The position numbers were made by a program, and so were the translations under genes. A DNA stretch of 38,935 nt from an uncultured Clostridia bacterium (lineage in GTDB: Bacteria; Bacillota; Clostridia; Oscillospirales; Oscillospiraceae), in assembly GCA_947165595.1 (NCBI GenBank), contig CAMVAV010000016.1, forward strand, positions 1 through 38,935. The letters run 5' to 3'. Of this stretch, positions 16,299 through 24,779 are shown one piece after another. A model generated the notes under the pieces. That model was not told the origin of the DNA. It saw only the letters and a list, made by a program, of their open reading frames with translations, and made no database searches. The number at the start of each line of letters is the position of its first letter. Within the stretch, counting starts at the first letter, position 1.

Positions 16299-18190
16299 TC
16301 GCCCGCCTCCGCGGCAAGCGCCTCCCAGCGCTGCATCAGCTCCTCCAGCTTCTCCTCCGCGCCGGTCTTCTCTTCGTAGAGCGCGGCATATTTTTCGTAG
16401 TCGGACGCCGCCGCCTCCAGCCGCTTCTCCAACTCCGCGACCGCCGCCTCCTGCGCGGCGATCTCCCGCTCACAGATCGTGAGCTGCCGCCGCGCGGACT
16501 GCTGGTTATGCGTGGGCTTGCCTTTTTTCTCCGCAATGGGCTTTTCCTTTACAGTCTTCTTCTCCTCGGCTGGTTGGAGCTCTGTCTTGATCCGGCGGTA
16601 GCGCTCGAAGCCCACGCGGTAGTCGGTGATGACGCCGCCCTCCAGCTCCCAGATGCGCGTGGCGAAGCGGTTGATGAAATAGCGGTCATGGCTGACGAAC
16701 AGCAGCGTCCCGTCGTACGCCTCGACCGCCTCCTCGATCCATTCGCGCGAGGCGATGTCAAGGTGGTTCGTGGGCTCGTCGAGGATCAGCAGGTTCACCG
16801 CCTCGTCCATGATCGTGCACAGGTACAGCCGGCTCAGCTCGCCGCCGGAGAGCACGCTGACGCTTTTGAAGACGTCCTCGCCCCGGAAGTGGAACTTCGC
16901 CAGCTGGTCGCGAGCCCACTGCGTCGTCGCGCCGCGGCGGGACCAGAGCATCGTGTCCACCAGATTGCGCTCCGGCGTGTCGAAGGTGACGATCTGCGGC
17001 AGATACGCCGTCCGTACCGAGGGCCCGAACTTGATCCTGCCCTCGTCGGGGTATTCCTGATCCATCAGCAGCTTCAAAAGCGTGGTCTTGCCCATGCCGT
17101 TGTCGCCCAGCAGCGCGATGCGCTCCCCGCCCGTGACGGAGAGATCGACGCCGCTGAACAGCGTCCGCTCACCGAAGCGCTTGGCGACGTTTTTGAGCTC
17201 GAACACCTCGTCGCCGAAGAACTCCCGGCTCACAAACTGCGCGGTCAGCGCGCGGTCCTTCGAGGGCTTGTCCGTCGTGCGCATCCGCTCGATGTGCTTT
17301 TCCATCGACTTGGCGCGGCGGTAGGTCTTGTCCATGCCCTTGAAGGCAAACATCCGCAGCTGCTCCGCCGACTTTTCCAGCTGCGCGATCTTCTCCTGCT
17401 CCTTCTCGTACTGCCGGAGCCGCTCGAGATAGCGACGCTCCTTCTCCACGGCGTAGAAGCTGTAGTTCCCGCTGTAAAATTCCGCCCTGCCGTCCAGGAT
17501 CTCAATGCAGCGCGTCACCGTGCGGTCGAGAAAATAGCGGTCGTGCGAGATGGCGAGGACGGTGCCGCGAAAGCCGGAGAGATAGTCCTCCAGCCACTCC
17601 GTCGCGTGCAGGTCGAGGTGGTTCGTCGGCTCGTCCAACAGCAAAACGTCCGTGTCCTCCAGAATGAGGCGCGCGAGATTGACCCGCGTCTTTTCGCCGC
17701 CGGAGAGCGTATCGAACAGCCGCGCGCGCATGTCCGCGTCCAGCGACAGGCCGTTCGCGACCTTGTTGACGGCGGTCTCGGTGCCGTAGCCGCCTAGCCC
17801 CTCGAATTTGGCGGACAGCTCGCCGTAGCGGCGCAGCGTCTCTCCACTCTCGTCGCCGCCCGCCATCCTCTCCGACAGCGCCGCCATCTCCTCCGCCATG
17901 GCGCTCACGCGCGAGAACGCGCTTTGCAGCACGTCCTCGACCGTATAGCCCGCCGGATAGACAGGAATCTGCGAGATCAGGCCCACACGGCGGTTCGGCG
18001 CGAAGACCACCTCTCCCGCGTCGGCGCCGAGCTCGCCCGTCAGGATGCGGAACAGCGTCGTCTTGCCCGCGCCGTTCTTGCCCAGCAGGCCCACGCGCTC
18101 CCCGCGCTCGATCTGGAAGGTCAGGCCGTCCAGTATGTTTTTTTCGAGGTCAAAGGACTTCACCAGCCCCGCGACGCTCAGATCGATCAT
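16295..18190 (-). CDS. ABC-F family ATPase (YdiF/Uup-like)
   Basis: A 631-residue soluble protein with two ABC ATPase domains and no membrane segments. Domain 1 has Walker A GKNGAGKTT, signature TLSGGEKTR and Walker B VLLLDEPTNHLDL. A charged linker follows (from YLERLRQYEKEQEK). Domain 2 has GDNGMGKTT, VLSGGELSR and LLILDEPTNHLDI. The C-terminal 90 residues, starting after a Lys-rich stretch, form a probable coiled coil like that of Uup. ABC-F proteins bind the ribosomal E-site and relieve stalled translation or protect from antibiotics. The linker is of ordinary housekeeping type, so there is no positive sign of a resistance role. Start and stop codons overlap the murF and DUF218 genes by 4 bp. 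Confidence 0.93.
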   Translation of the reverse strand: MIDLSVAGLVKSFDLEKNILDGLTFQIERGERVGLLGKNGAGKTTLFRILTGELGADAGEVVFAPNRRVGLISQIPVYPAGYTVEDVLQSAFSRVSAMAEEMAALSERMAGGDESGETLRRYGELSAKFEGLGGYGTETAVNKVANGLSLDADMRARLFDTLSGGEKTRVNLARLILEDTDVLLLDEPTNHLDLHATEWLEDYLSGFRGTVLAISHDRYFLDRTVTRCIEILDGRAEFYSGNYSFYAVEKERRYLERLRQYEKEQEKIAQLEKSAEQLRMFAFKGMDKTYRRAKSMEKHIERMRTTDKPSKDRALTAQFVSREFFGDEVFELKNVAKRFGERTLFSGVDLSVTGGERIALLGDNGMGKTTLLKLLMDQEYPDEGRIKFGPSVRTAYLPQIVTFDTPERNLVDTMLWSRRGATTQWARDQLAKFHFRGEDVFKSVSVLSGGELSRLYLCTIMDEAVNLLILDEPTNHLDIASREWIEEAVEAYDGTLLFVSHDRYFINRFATRIWELEGGVITDYRVGFERYRRIKTELQPAEEKKTVKEKPIAEKKGKPTHNQQSARRQLTICEREIAAQEAAVAELEKRLEAAASDYEKYAALYEEKTGAEEKLEELMQRWEALAAEAGE

Positions 18191-19530
18191 TTCGTCAGTT
18201 CCTCGGTTATTCTCTCAAAGTGCATGGAATGCGACGCCTTGACCAGCATCGCCGTACCCGGCGCAAACGCCGCCCGGATCGCGTCCATCGCCTCGTCCGT
18301 CGTGGCGAACCACCGTCCGCCCGCCGCGTCCGCGAGCTCCCGCGCCCTTTCGCCGACGGCGATCACCGTGCCGATGCCCAGCTCCCTCGCAAGCGCCCCG
18401 ATCTCCCGGTGCGCGCTGACGGTCAGCTCGCCCAGCTCCGCCATGTCGCCCAGCACCGCCAGCGTGGCGCCCTCGCTCTTCGCGAGGACCTCCAGCGCGG
18501 CGCGCATCGACTGGGGGCCCGCGTTGTAGCAGTCGTCCAGCAGCCGGCGCCCCCCGGACAGGCGCAGCACCCGCATCCGTGCGCCGGAGGGCTCGTAGGC
18601 GGCGACGCCGCGCACGATCTCCTCAACGCCCAGCCCCAGCGCCTCCCCCACGGCGACCGCGGTGGAGGCTGGGTAGATCATATGCCCGCCCGGCGAGGGG
18701 ATGTCCAGCTCGTAGCGCGCCCGCTCCGTCGTCACGACGCAGGAGACGCCGTCGATCCCGTGGTCTTGCACGTCGCTGACGCGCGCGCCGCAGTGCCCGC
18801 TCCTTCCCGCGCGGACGATGCGCTGCGGCAGCTCCACCCGGTCGAGCCACTCGTCGTCCCCGTTGAGCACGGCAAGCCCGTCCGCGGCGAGGTTTTCAAA
18901 TATCTCGCACTTGGCGCGGAAGATGCCCTCCCGCGAGCCGAGATACTCGATGTGCATGTCGCCGATGTTCGTGATGACCGCGACGGTGGGGCGGACCATC
19001 TCGCCGAGATAGCGGATCTGCCCCGCCCGGTCCATGCCGGTTTCGATGACCGCCGCCTCGTGCGTATCCTCAAGGCGCAGCAGCGTCATGGGCGTGCCGA
19101 TCTCGTTGTTGTAATTCGCCTCGGTCCAGAGCGTCCGATACCGTTGGGACAGGACGGAGGCGAGCATCTCCTTCGTGGTCGTCTTGCCGACGCTGCCGGT
19201 GACCTGCACCACGGGGATGTCGAACTGCCCGCGGTACCAGGAGGCGAGCGCCTTGTACGCCAGCAGCGTGTCCCCGACGCGGATATAGTATTTGCCGGGC
19301 AGCAGATTATCCGGCATTTTTGCGCACAGGCAGCCGGACGCGCCGGCGGCAAGCGCCTGGTCGATAAAGTCGTGCCCGTCGAACTTTTCGCCCACGATGG
19401 GGAGGAAGAGCGCTCCCTCGCCCACGGTGCGGCTGTCCGTTCCGACGGAGGTCACGAGCGTATTGGGATCGCCGCTCAAGATCACGCCGCCCACCGCGGC
19501 GGCAAGGTCTGCAATGTGAAAAGCCTTCAC
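18187..19530 (-). CDS. murF: UDP-MurNAc-tripeptide--D-alanyl-D-alanine ligase
   Basis: A 447-residue Mur ligase that adds the D-Ala-D-Ala made by Ddl to the peptidoglycan precursor. The ATP loop is VTGSVGKTTTKEML. The ligand motifs WTEANYNNEIGTPMTLL and VIETGMDRAGQI follow, then the C-terminal LLDDCYNAGPQSM. I place the start at a GTG whose last bases form the ddl stop codon (GTGA overlap), with AGAGG about 8 bp upstream; a longer reading frame upstream would run inside ddl. It is directly downstream of ddl, matching the pathway order. Confidence 0.95.
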   Translation of the reverse strand: MKAFHIADLAAAVGGVILSGDPNTLVTSVGTDSRTVGEGALFLPIVGEKFDGHDFIDQALAAGASGCLCAKMPDNLLPGKYYIRVGDTLLAYKALASWYRGQFDIPVVQVTGSVGKTTTKEMLASVLSQRYRTLWTEANYNNEIGTPMTLLRLEDTHEAAVIETGMDRAGQIRYLGEMVRPTVAVITNIGDMHIEYLGSREGIFRAKCEIFENLAADGLAVLNGDDEWLDRVELPQRIVRAGRSGHCGARVSDVQDHGIDGVSCVVTTERARYELDIPSPGGHMIYPASTAVAVGEALGLGVEEIVRGVAAYEPSGARMRVLRLSGGRRLLDDCYNAGPQSMRAALEVLAKSEGATLAVLGDMAELGELTVSAHREIGALARELGIGTVIAVGERARELADAAGGRWFATTDEAMDAIRAAFAPGTAMLVKASHSMHFERITEELTK

Positions 19531-20582
19531 GCCTTTGTTCCTCTCACTTTCAGAGATTCCGAAACGATCTTCTCGCACAGGTCCTCATAGCTCATGCCGA
19601 CCGCCGCCGCCTCCTGCGGCATCAGGCTCGTCGGCGTCATGCCGGGCAGGGTGTTGATCTCCAGGAAATAGGGCGTGCCGTCCTCCGTGACGATGAAGTC
19701 CGCGCGGGAATAGACCGAGAGTCCCAGCACACGGAACACCGTTTCGGTGGCGGCGCGCACCCGCTCCTCCCACTCCGGCGGGATGGGTGCGGGCGTGATC
19801 TCCTCCGCCGCGCCCGCCTGATACTTGTTCTCATAGTCGTAAAAACCGGCCTTGGGAATGATCTCGATGGAGGGCAGCGCCTTCCCCCCGAGGATCGCGA
19901 CCTGGATCTCGCGTCCGGAGATGTACTGCTCCAGCACCACGCGGCCGCCCAGCTCCAGGCATTCGCGCAGCGCGCCGCGCAGCTCGGAGACGCTGCGGGC
20001 GATCGAGACGCCGATGGACGAGCCGTTGGCGATCGGCTTGACCACGCAGGGCAGCTCCGTTTCGTTGGCAAGGCGCTCGACGTCCGCCTCCGTATAGCTC
20101 ACGGCGCGCCAGCGCGGCGTGACGACGTAGTCCGCGACGAGCCGCTTCGTGAGGTCCTTGTCCATCGCGATGGCGCTGCCGAGGTAACCGCTGCCCGTGT
20201 AGGGGATGCCCAGCAGGTCGAACGCCGCCTGCACGCGCCCATCCTCGCCGCAGGTGCCGTGCAGGGCGAGGAACACGACGTCCGCGCGGGCGCAGACGTC
20301 CAGCACGCCCTGTCCGAACAGGCTCGCGCTCCGATCCCTCCGGCTTGCGCGCACGGCGTCGAGGTCCGGCTCCTCCCGCGCGACGCTGTAGTCGCTGCAA
20401 AGCCCGTCGGGCGCGTCGAAAATCGTCTCCGGCGACCCGGAATAGCTCTCAAGCCCGAGGAACATGTCGATCAAAACGGCGCGGTGTCCCCTTGCGCGCA
20501 GGGCGCGGCAAACCTTCGTGCCGCTCGAGAGCGAGACGTTCCGCTCCATGCTCAGTCCGCCTGCCAATACCACAATATCCAA
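19527..20582 (-). CDS. ddl: D-alanine--D-alanine ligase
   Basis: A 351-residue ATP-grasp ligase producing D-Ala-D-Ala for peptidoglycan. Visible are GGLSMERNVSLSSG, FLALHGTCGEDGRVQAAF, YTGSGYLGSAIAMDK, the ATP-binding VVKPIANGSSIGVS, the omega-loop FYDYENKYQAG and the metal-binding FLEINTLPGMTPTS. The Tyr in the omega loop ENKY indicates D-Ala-D-Ala rather than D-lactate specificity, as in vancomycin-sensitive bacteria. The start is read as TTG at 20582 (a GTG three codons later is the alternative); a purine-rich AAAGGCGG lies upstream. It is the first gene of a nine-gene operon with a probable promoter at 20639-20667. Confidence 0.94.
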   Translation of the reverse strand: MDIVVLAGGLSMERNVSLSSGTKVCRALRARGHRAVLIDMFLGLESYSGSPETIFDAPDGLCSDYSVAREEPDLDAVRASRRDRSASLFGQGVLDVCARADVVFLALHGTCGEDGRVQAAFDLLGIPYTGSGYLGSAIAMDKDLTKRLVADYVVTPRWRAVSYTEADVERLANETELPCVVKPIANGSSIGVSIARSVSELRGALRECLELGGRVVLEQYISGREIQVAILGGKALPSIEIIPKAGFYDYENKYQAGAAEEITPAPIPPEWEERVRAATETVFRVLGLSVYSRADFIVTEDGTPYFLEINTLPGMTPTSLMPQEAAAVGMSYEDLCEKIVSESLKVRGTKA

Positions 20583-20638
20583 GTCGGTTTTCCGCCTTTC
20601 CGCGTTTTTATACTACCAATTCTATTTTAGCTTCCGAT

Positions 20639-20667
20639 ACTTTACCACATATTGCCGCAAAATACAA
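20639..20667 (-). promoter_or_regulatory. Probable promoter of the ddl operon
   Basis: On the minus strand TTGTAT (20667-20662) and TAAAGT (20644-20639) are spaced by 17 bp, about 50 bp before the ddl start codon. The match is fair, not perfect. The region between the DUF2344 stop and this site contains a 6-bp GGAGGG/CCCTCC hairpin without a T run, so readthrough from upstream genes is possible. Confidence 0.55.
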
Positions 20668-20696
20668 GCACAGCGGCGCGGAGGGACGCGCCCTCC

Positions 20697-21359
20697 TCAG
20701 CGAAAGACGTTTCCCTCCGCGTCATAGAGCTCCAGCCGCCGCACGCGGGCAAAATCGGGCGCGAGCTCCGGCAGATACGCCGCGGCGGCATTCGCCAGCA
20801 GCGCCGGGTTCAGCCCCGGATTCTGCGCCGCGACCGTGACGTCGGCGGCGACAAGGCGTTCCGCCTCCGTCCATTCCGCGCTCCGGAGCAGCGGCGCGAT
20901 GTTGATCTCGGCAAGCTCCTTGTGCTTCGTGCGCTTTTCGACCAGCACCTCGCCGCGGGAAAACAGCTCCCGCAGCCGCTCCGCCGCGCCGGAGGGCACG
21001 CCCGCGTCGTAGTCCAGCTCCACCCGTGCGCGCAAAAACGCCAGCTCGCGCGCCGGGCGTACGGCACGGCAGCATTCCCGCGCATGCAGCCCCGCGGGCA
21101 GGCCCGTGTTGAGCATCTCCGCGACGCCCGTGCCGTCGATGTCCTGTTCGACCTCGAAATCCAGCAGCTCGCACTCGCTGCTCTGCCCCACGGGGAGCGG
21201 CAGCACGATGGAGATCAGCGGGTGCGGATGGAAGCCCTGCGAGTGCTTCAGCTCCAGGCCGCCACGCGGAAACACGCGCTGGAAGGTGCGCATCAGGTCG
21301 AGATGCGAGATGTAGGACGCCTGAGCCTCCTTGACAAACAACAAGCGCAGCTTAGCCAT
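20697..21359 (-). CDS. TIGR03936/DUF2344 family radical-SAM-associated protein
   Basis: A 220-residue protein that in many Firmicutes directly follows, or is fused to, the TIGR03960 radical-SAM protein. The N-terminal hallmark LRLLFVKEAQASYISHLDL and the LKHSQGFHPHPLISIVLPLPVG block are present. Its biochemical role is unknown; it probably helps the radical-SAM partner. The ATG at 21359 is spaced 7 bp from GGGGAGG and overlaps the partner gene by 8 bp. A GTG one codon earlier is possible but too close to the ribosome binding site. The ribonuclease G and rplU genes that usually follow in Clostridia are missing here. Confidence 0.9.
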   Translation of the reverse strand: MAKLRLLFVKEAQASYISHLDLMRTFQRVFPRGGLELKHSQGFHPHPLISIVLPLPVGQSSECELLDFEVEQDIDGTGVAEMLNTGLPAGLHARECCRAVRPARELAFLRARVELDYDAGVPSGAAERLRELFSRGEVLVEKRTKHKELAEINIAPLLRSAEWTEAERLVAADVTVAAQNPGLNPALLANAAAAYLPELAPDFARVRRLELYDAEGNVFR

Positions 21360-23184
21360 CACACGGCCTCCCCAGGAAGGAATTGGCTCCGCAGCCGGAG
21401 CAAACGGTCCGGCAGTCCGGCGTCGTCACGCCCTCGTAGCAGCGGTCGTGCTCGCGCATGAGGAAGGCGTCGCTCACGCCGACGTCGATGTGGCTCCACG
21501 GCAAAAGCTCTTCGTGCCCGCGGCGGCGGTTGGCGTAGAAGTGCGGGTCGAGGCCGCACTCCTCGAACGCCTCCAGCCAGCGCGGGAGCGAGAAATAGTC
21601 CTCCCACGCGTCCAGCCTCGCGCCCTTTCGCCACGCTGTCTCCAGCACGGCGCAAAGCCTCCGGTCGCCGCGGGAGAGCACCGCCTCCATAAAGCTCGTC
21701 GGGGACGGATGCCAGTTGTAGGTCACGGTTTTGGTGTTGATACGCTCGCGCAGCAGGGCGACGCGGCGCTCATACTCCTCAATGGGTATCTGCGGCTCCC
21801 ACTGAAACGCCGTGTGCGGCTTCGGCACGAACCACGAGGTCGAAACCGTGATGCGCACGCCCCGGTTTTTATTGGCCGCGCTCTCGCGCCAGACGTGCAT
21901 CACATGGGCGGCGACGTCCGCGATGCCCGCCACGTCCTCGTCCGTCTCCGTCGGCAGGCCCAGCATGAAATAGAGCTTGACCGCGCTGTAGCCCCCCGCG
22001 AAGGCGCGGCGGCAGGACTCCAGCAGGTCCTCTTCCGTGAGATTCTTGTTGATCGCGTCGCGCAGCCGCTGCGTCCCCGCCTCCGGCGCGAAGGTGAGGC
22101 CGGTCTTGCGGCCCTTTTGCAGCCGCTCCATCAGCGCCATCGAAAAGTTGTCCGCGCGCAGGCTCGGCAGCGACAGATTGAGGTGCTTGCGCTCGCAAAA
22201 CGGCTCCAGCTCGTCGCACAGCTCCACCAGCGGACGATAGTCCGAGGTCGAGAGCGACGAGAGCGTCATCTCCTGATAGCCGGAATCCTCGACGCTCTCC
22301 CTGGCATACTGCGCGCAAAGCTCGCGGGAGCGGCTGCGGACGGGGCGGTACACATAGCCCGCCTGACAGAAGCGGCAGCCGCGGATGCATCCGCGAAACA
22401 GCTCCAGCGTGATGCGGTCCTGCACGATCTCCGTGGAGGGGACGATCGTCTTCGCCGGATAGTACGCCTTGTCCATGTCGGTGACGACGCGCTTTCTCAC
22501 CCGTGCCGGCGCGCCGTCCCTCGGCGTGATCGCGCGCACCGTCCCGTCGTCATGATACGTGACGTCGTAGAGGCTCGGCACATAGACGCCCCCGATTCGG
22601 CAGGCCGCGACGAGGAAACGATGCTTGTCCCAGCCCTCGCGCCTCGCCTGCCGGAAAAGCCCGATCAGCTCCGGCAGCTGCTCCTCCCCCTCGCCGAGGA
22701 GCGCAAGGTCGATGAAATCCGCGATGGGCTCGCAGTTGTACATCGCCGTACCGCCCGCGATCACCAGCGGCGCAAGCCCCGGCCTGTCCTCCGCGCGCAG
22801 CGGCACGCCGGCGAGGTCGAGCATGTTGAGCAGCGCGGGGAACGCCATCTCGTAGCCCACCGAAAACGCAATGATGTCAAATTCCCCGATCGGGTCTCCG
22901 GATTCGAGCGCATAGAGCGGCATCGACGCCCCGCGCAGCTCCGCCTCCATGTCCCCCCAGGGGTGGAAGCAGCGCTCGCACCAGACGCCGTCCATATTGT
23001 TCATCACGCCGTAGAGGATGCGCATACCGAGGTTCGACATGCCGATCTCATAGGTGTCGGGAAAGCAAAAGGCGACGCGGGTGTCGACCCGCGCCTTGTC
23101 CTTCATGACCGCGTTGTATTCCCCGCCGACATAGCGGGCGGGCTTCTGCACGCGGGGCAGGATTCGTTCCAATTTTTTGTCCAT
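21352..23184 (-). CDS. TIGR03960 family B12-binding-like radical SAM protein
   Basis: A 610-residue radical-SAM enzyme. An N-terminal cobalamin-binding-like domain (about 35-175) includes FPDTYEIGMSNLGMRIL and IGEFDIIAFSVGYE. The radical-SAM cluster is CIRGCRFC at residues 266-273, coordinating the 4Fe-4S cluster and SAM. The C-terminal region carries a second cysteine set in CRTVCSGCGAN. The substrate is not known for this family; the conserved neighbourhood with ribosomal protein and RNase genes in other Clostridia has suggested an RNA- or ribosome-related role. It lies 9 bp after the M50 peptidase gene on the same strand. Confidence 0.93.
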   Translation of the reverse strand: MDKKLERILPRVQKPARYVGGEYNAVMKDKARVDTRVAFCFPDTYEIGMSNLGMRILYGVMNNMDGVWCERCFHPWGDMEAELRGASMPLYALESGDPIGEFDIIAFSVGYEMAFPALLNMLDLAGVPLRAEDRPGLAPLVIAGGTAMYNCEPIADFIDLALLGEGEEQLPELIGLFRQARREGWDKHRFLVAACRIGGVYVPSLYDVTYHDDGTVRAITPRDGAPARVRKRVVTDMDKAYYPAKTIVPSTEIVQDRITLELFRGCIRGCRFCQAGYVYRPVRSRSRELCAQYARESVEDSGYQEMTLSSLSTSDYRPLVELCDELEPFCERKHLNLSLPSLRADNFSMALMERLQKGRKTGLTFAPEAGTQRLRDAINKNLTEEDLLESCRRAFAGGYSAVKLYFMLGLPTETDEDVAGIADVAAHVMHVWRESAANKNRGVRITVSTSWFVPKPHTAFQWEPQIPIEEYERRVALLRERINTKTVTYNWHPSPTSFMEAVLSRGDRRLCAVLETAWRKGARLDAWEDYFSLPRWLEAFEECGLDPHFYANRRRGHEELLPWSHIDVGVSDAFLMREHDRCYEGVTTPDCRTVCSGCGANSFLGRPCDG

Positions 23185-23193
23185 GCGACTATT

Positions 23194-23829
23194 CTACACG
23201 CTGCGCAGCCGTTTCGCAAGCCTTATTTGCGCCGCGAGCAGCCCAAGCGCGGAGAGCAGGAACAGCGCGCCGCCGCAGGAAAACGTCAGATACGCGCCCA
23301 GAGCCGTCAGCAGCAGCGCGCAAGTGAGCCCCGCCGCCGCGCAGACGGCGTCCCCGACTGCCGGTCCCCAGCCCCACGCGGCGAGCAGATACAGCGCCCG
23401 CCCGCCGTCCAGCGGCGCGACGGGGAGAAGGTTGTAAACGCACAGCAGCGCGTGCGCGCCGGCAAAGAGAAACCCCCATTCCCAGCCGAGCCGGGATGCA
23501 AGCCCCGCGAGCAGCACCGCGCAGAGCAGATTGGCCGCCGGTCCCGCCAGCGTGACCAGCAGCTCCCGTCCGTAGGAGAGCCGCGCCGTGCCGCGGGCGT
23601 AGAGCACCGCGCCGAACACGCTCAGGCGAAGCCCGTCCAGCGGCACGTGAAAGGCGCGGAGCAGCAGCGCGTGCGCGCCCTCGTGCAGCGCCGCCGCGAG
23701 CAGCACCGCAGCCGCCACGCCGGGCGGGACGAGCAGAAGCGCGATCGGCAGCAGCCAGAAGTCCGGCGCGATCCGCAGCCCGCGTTCAGGAAAGATAGTA
23801 GATCGGATCGAGATACTCCTCCCCGTCAT
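23194..23829 (-). CDS. M50 site-2-protease-like membrane metallopeptidase (SpoIVFB-like)
   Basis: A protein of about 211 residues with several hydrophobic helices. The zinc motif is ALHEGAHALLLRA (HExxH inside a membrane helix) and the third-ligand motif is CVYNLLPVAPLDGGR. SpoIVFB cuts pro-sigma-K in the Bacillus mother cell; many Clostridia have a homologue next to TIGR03960, as here. The start is uncertain: ATG at 23829 lies inside the end of the M23 gene (overlap of 44 bp) and has no strong ribosome binding site, and a TTG at 23838 or a non-ATG codon just after the M23 stop is also possible. Confidence 0.82.
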   Translation of the reverse strand: MTGRSISIRSTIFPERGLRIAPDFWLLPIALLLVPPGVAAAVLLAAALHEGAHALLLRAFHVPLDGLRLSVFGAVLYARGTARLSYGRELLVTLAGPAANLLCAVLLAGLASRLGWEWGFLFAGAHALLCVYNLLPVAPLDGGRALYLLAAWGWGPAVGDAVCAAAGLTCALLLTALGAYLTFSCGGALFLLSALGLLAAQIRLAKRLRSV

Positions 23830-24676
23830 GGATCTCAAAATGCAGATGCGGACCCGTGGCGTTGCCGGTGCTGCCGACCTCCGCCAGCTTGTCGCCCCGC
23901 GCGACCGTATCGCCCGATGAGACCGTGATGCGGCGGCAGTGGGCGTAAAGCGTCAGCACGCCGTTCGCGTGGTGCACGGTCAGATAGTTCCCCAGCTCGA
24001 CGCTGTCCCCCACGACGCCCACCGTTCCGTCCGCGAAGCAGAGGATGTCCGTCCCCTCGTCCGCGGCGATGTCGACGCCGTAGTGGAAAGCCTCCCGCGG
24101 GCTGTCGCGCCAGCCGAAGGGTGAGGTGAGCTTTCCCCGCAGCGGCGCGGCGTAGGCAAAGCCGAGGATGTGCTGGCCGGTCGCGGCGCGCTCCGGCCAC
24201 GCACGCTCCGCAAGCGCCTCCGGCCAAGCGCTCTCCACGGGCGCGGTTTTCGGCTCCGCAGGCTGCTCAATCTCCGCCGCAGCCGCCGTATCCGCCGTCT
24301 CCGTCACCTCCGCCGCGCCGGAAACCTCGGCCGCCTCCCCCTGCGCGCCGAACACCGCGACATAGGCTTCCTCCAGAGCGTCAAGCACCCCGCCCTCGCC
24401 GGACACCGCGTGCCCCACGGCGGAAAACGCCGCGGCAAAGTCCGCGTCGCGCACCAGCCACGCGCCCAGCGTGCCGCGCACCGAAGCGAGAGACCCCGGA
24501 AGCAGCAGCTTGAGCGCGATCAGCGACACGAACAGAACGCCGCAGACGACTGTGCGCACGGCGTTGAGGCTCAGCGGCTCCGCGGCGGCGCGGGATCGCG
24601 TGCGCGGCGGGGCGCTCCCCTGCGCCGTCTGCGTTTTCCGCCGCAGCGCGCGATATGGACGTCTCCTTCTTCTCAT
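23786..24676 (-). CDS. M23 (LytM-type) peptidase with N-terminal membrane anchor, SpoIVFA-like by context
   Basis: A 296-residue protein: a very basic N-terminus (RRRRRPYRALRRK), one transmembrane segment (about residues 43-60), an Ala/Glu/Pro-rich spacer and a C-terminal M23 domain. The catalytic residues are intact: FHYGVDIA gives HxxxD and GPHLHFEI gives HxH, with YAHCRRITVSSGD between. In Bacillus, spoIVFA (a LytM-domain protein) directly precedes spoIVFB, and the same order is seen here, so it is a SpoIVFA candidate. It could equally be a division or growth endopeptidase. The ATG at 24676 is 8 bp after GGGGAGG. The gene follows the PBP terminator. Confidence 0.85.
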   Translation of the reverse strand: MRRRRRPYRALRRKTQTAQGSAPPRTRSRAAAEPLSLNAVRTVVCGVLFVSLIALKLLLPGSLASVRGTLGAWLVRDADFAAAFSAVGHAVSGEGGVLDALEEAYVAVFGAQGEAAEVSGAAEVTETADTAAAAEIEQPAEPKTAPVESAWPEALAERAWPERAATGQHILGFAYAAPLRGKLTSPFGWRDSPREAFHYGVDIAADEGTDILCFADGTVGVVGDSVELGNYLTVHHANGVLTLYAHCRRITVSSGDTVARGDKLAEVGSTGNATGPHLHFEIHDGEEYLDPIYYLS

Positions 24677-24725
24677 GCCGAGCACCTCCCCGCTTTGTCC
24701 ATCCCATCCTATGACCGGCGCACGG

Positions 24726-24763
24726 AAAAAAGACCGCGAAGGAGCGCTTCCACTCCTTCGCGG
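24726..24763 (-). terminator. Rho-independent terminator after the PBP gene
   Basis: A perfect 11-bp stem CCGCGAAGGAG/CTCCTTCGCGG (24734-24744 with 24753-24763) has an 8-nt loop and is followed on the minus strand by six T (24731-24726). It separates the penicillin-binding protein gene from the M23 gene. Confidence 0.88.
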
Positions 24764-24779
24764 CCGTTTCTTCTTTTGC

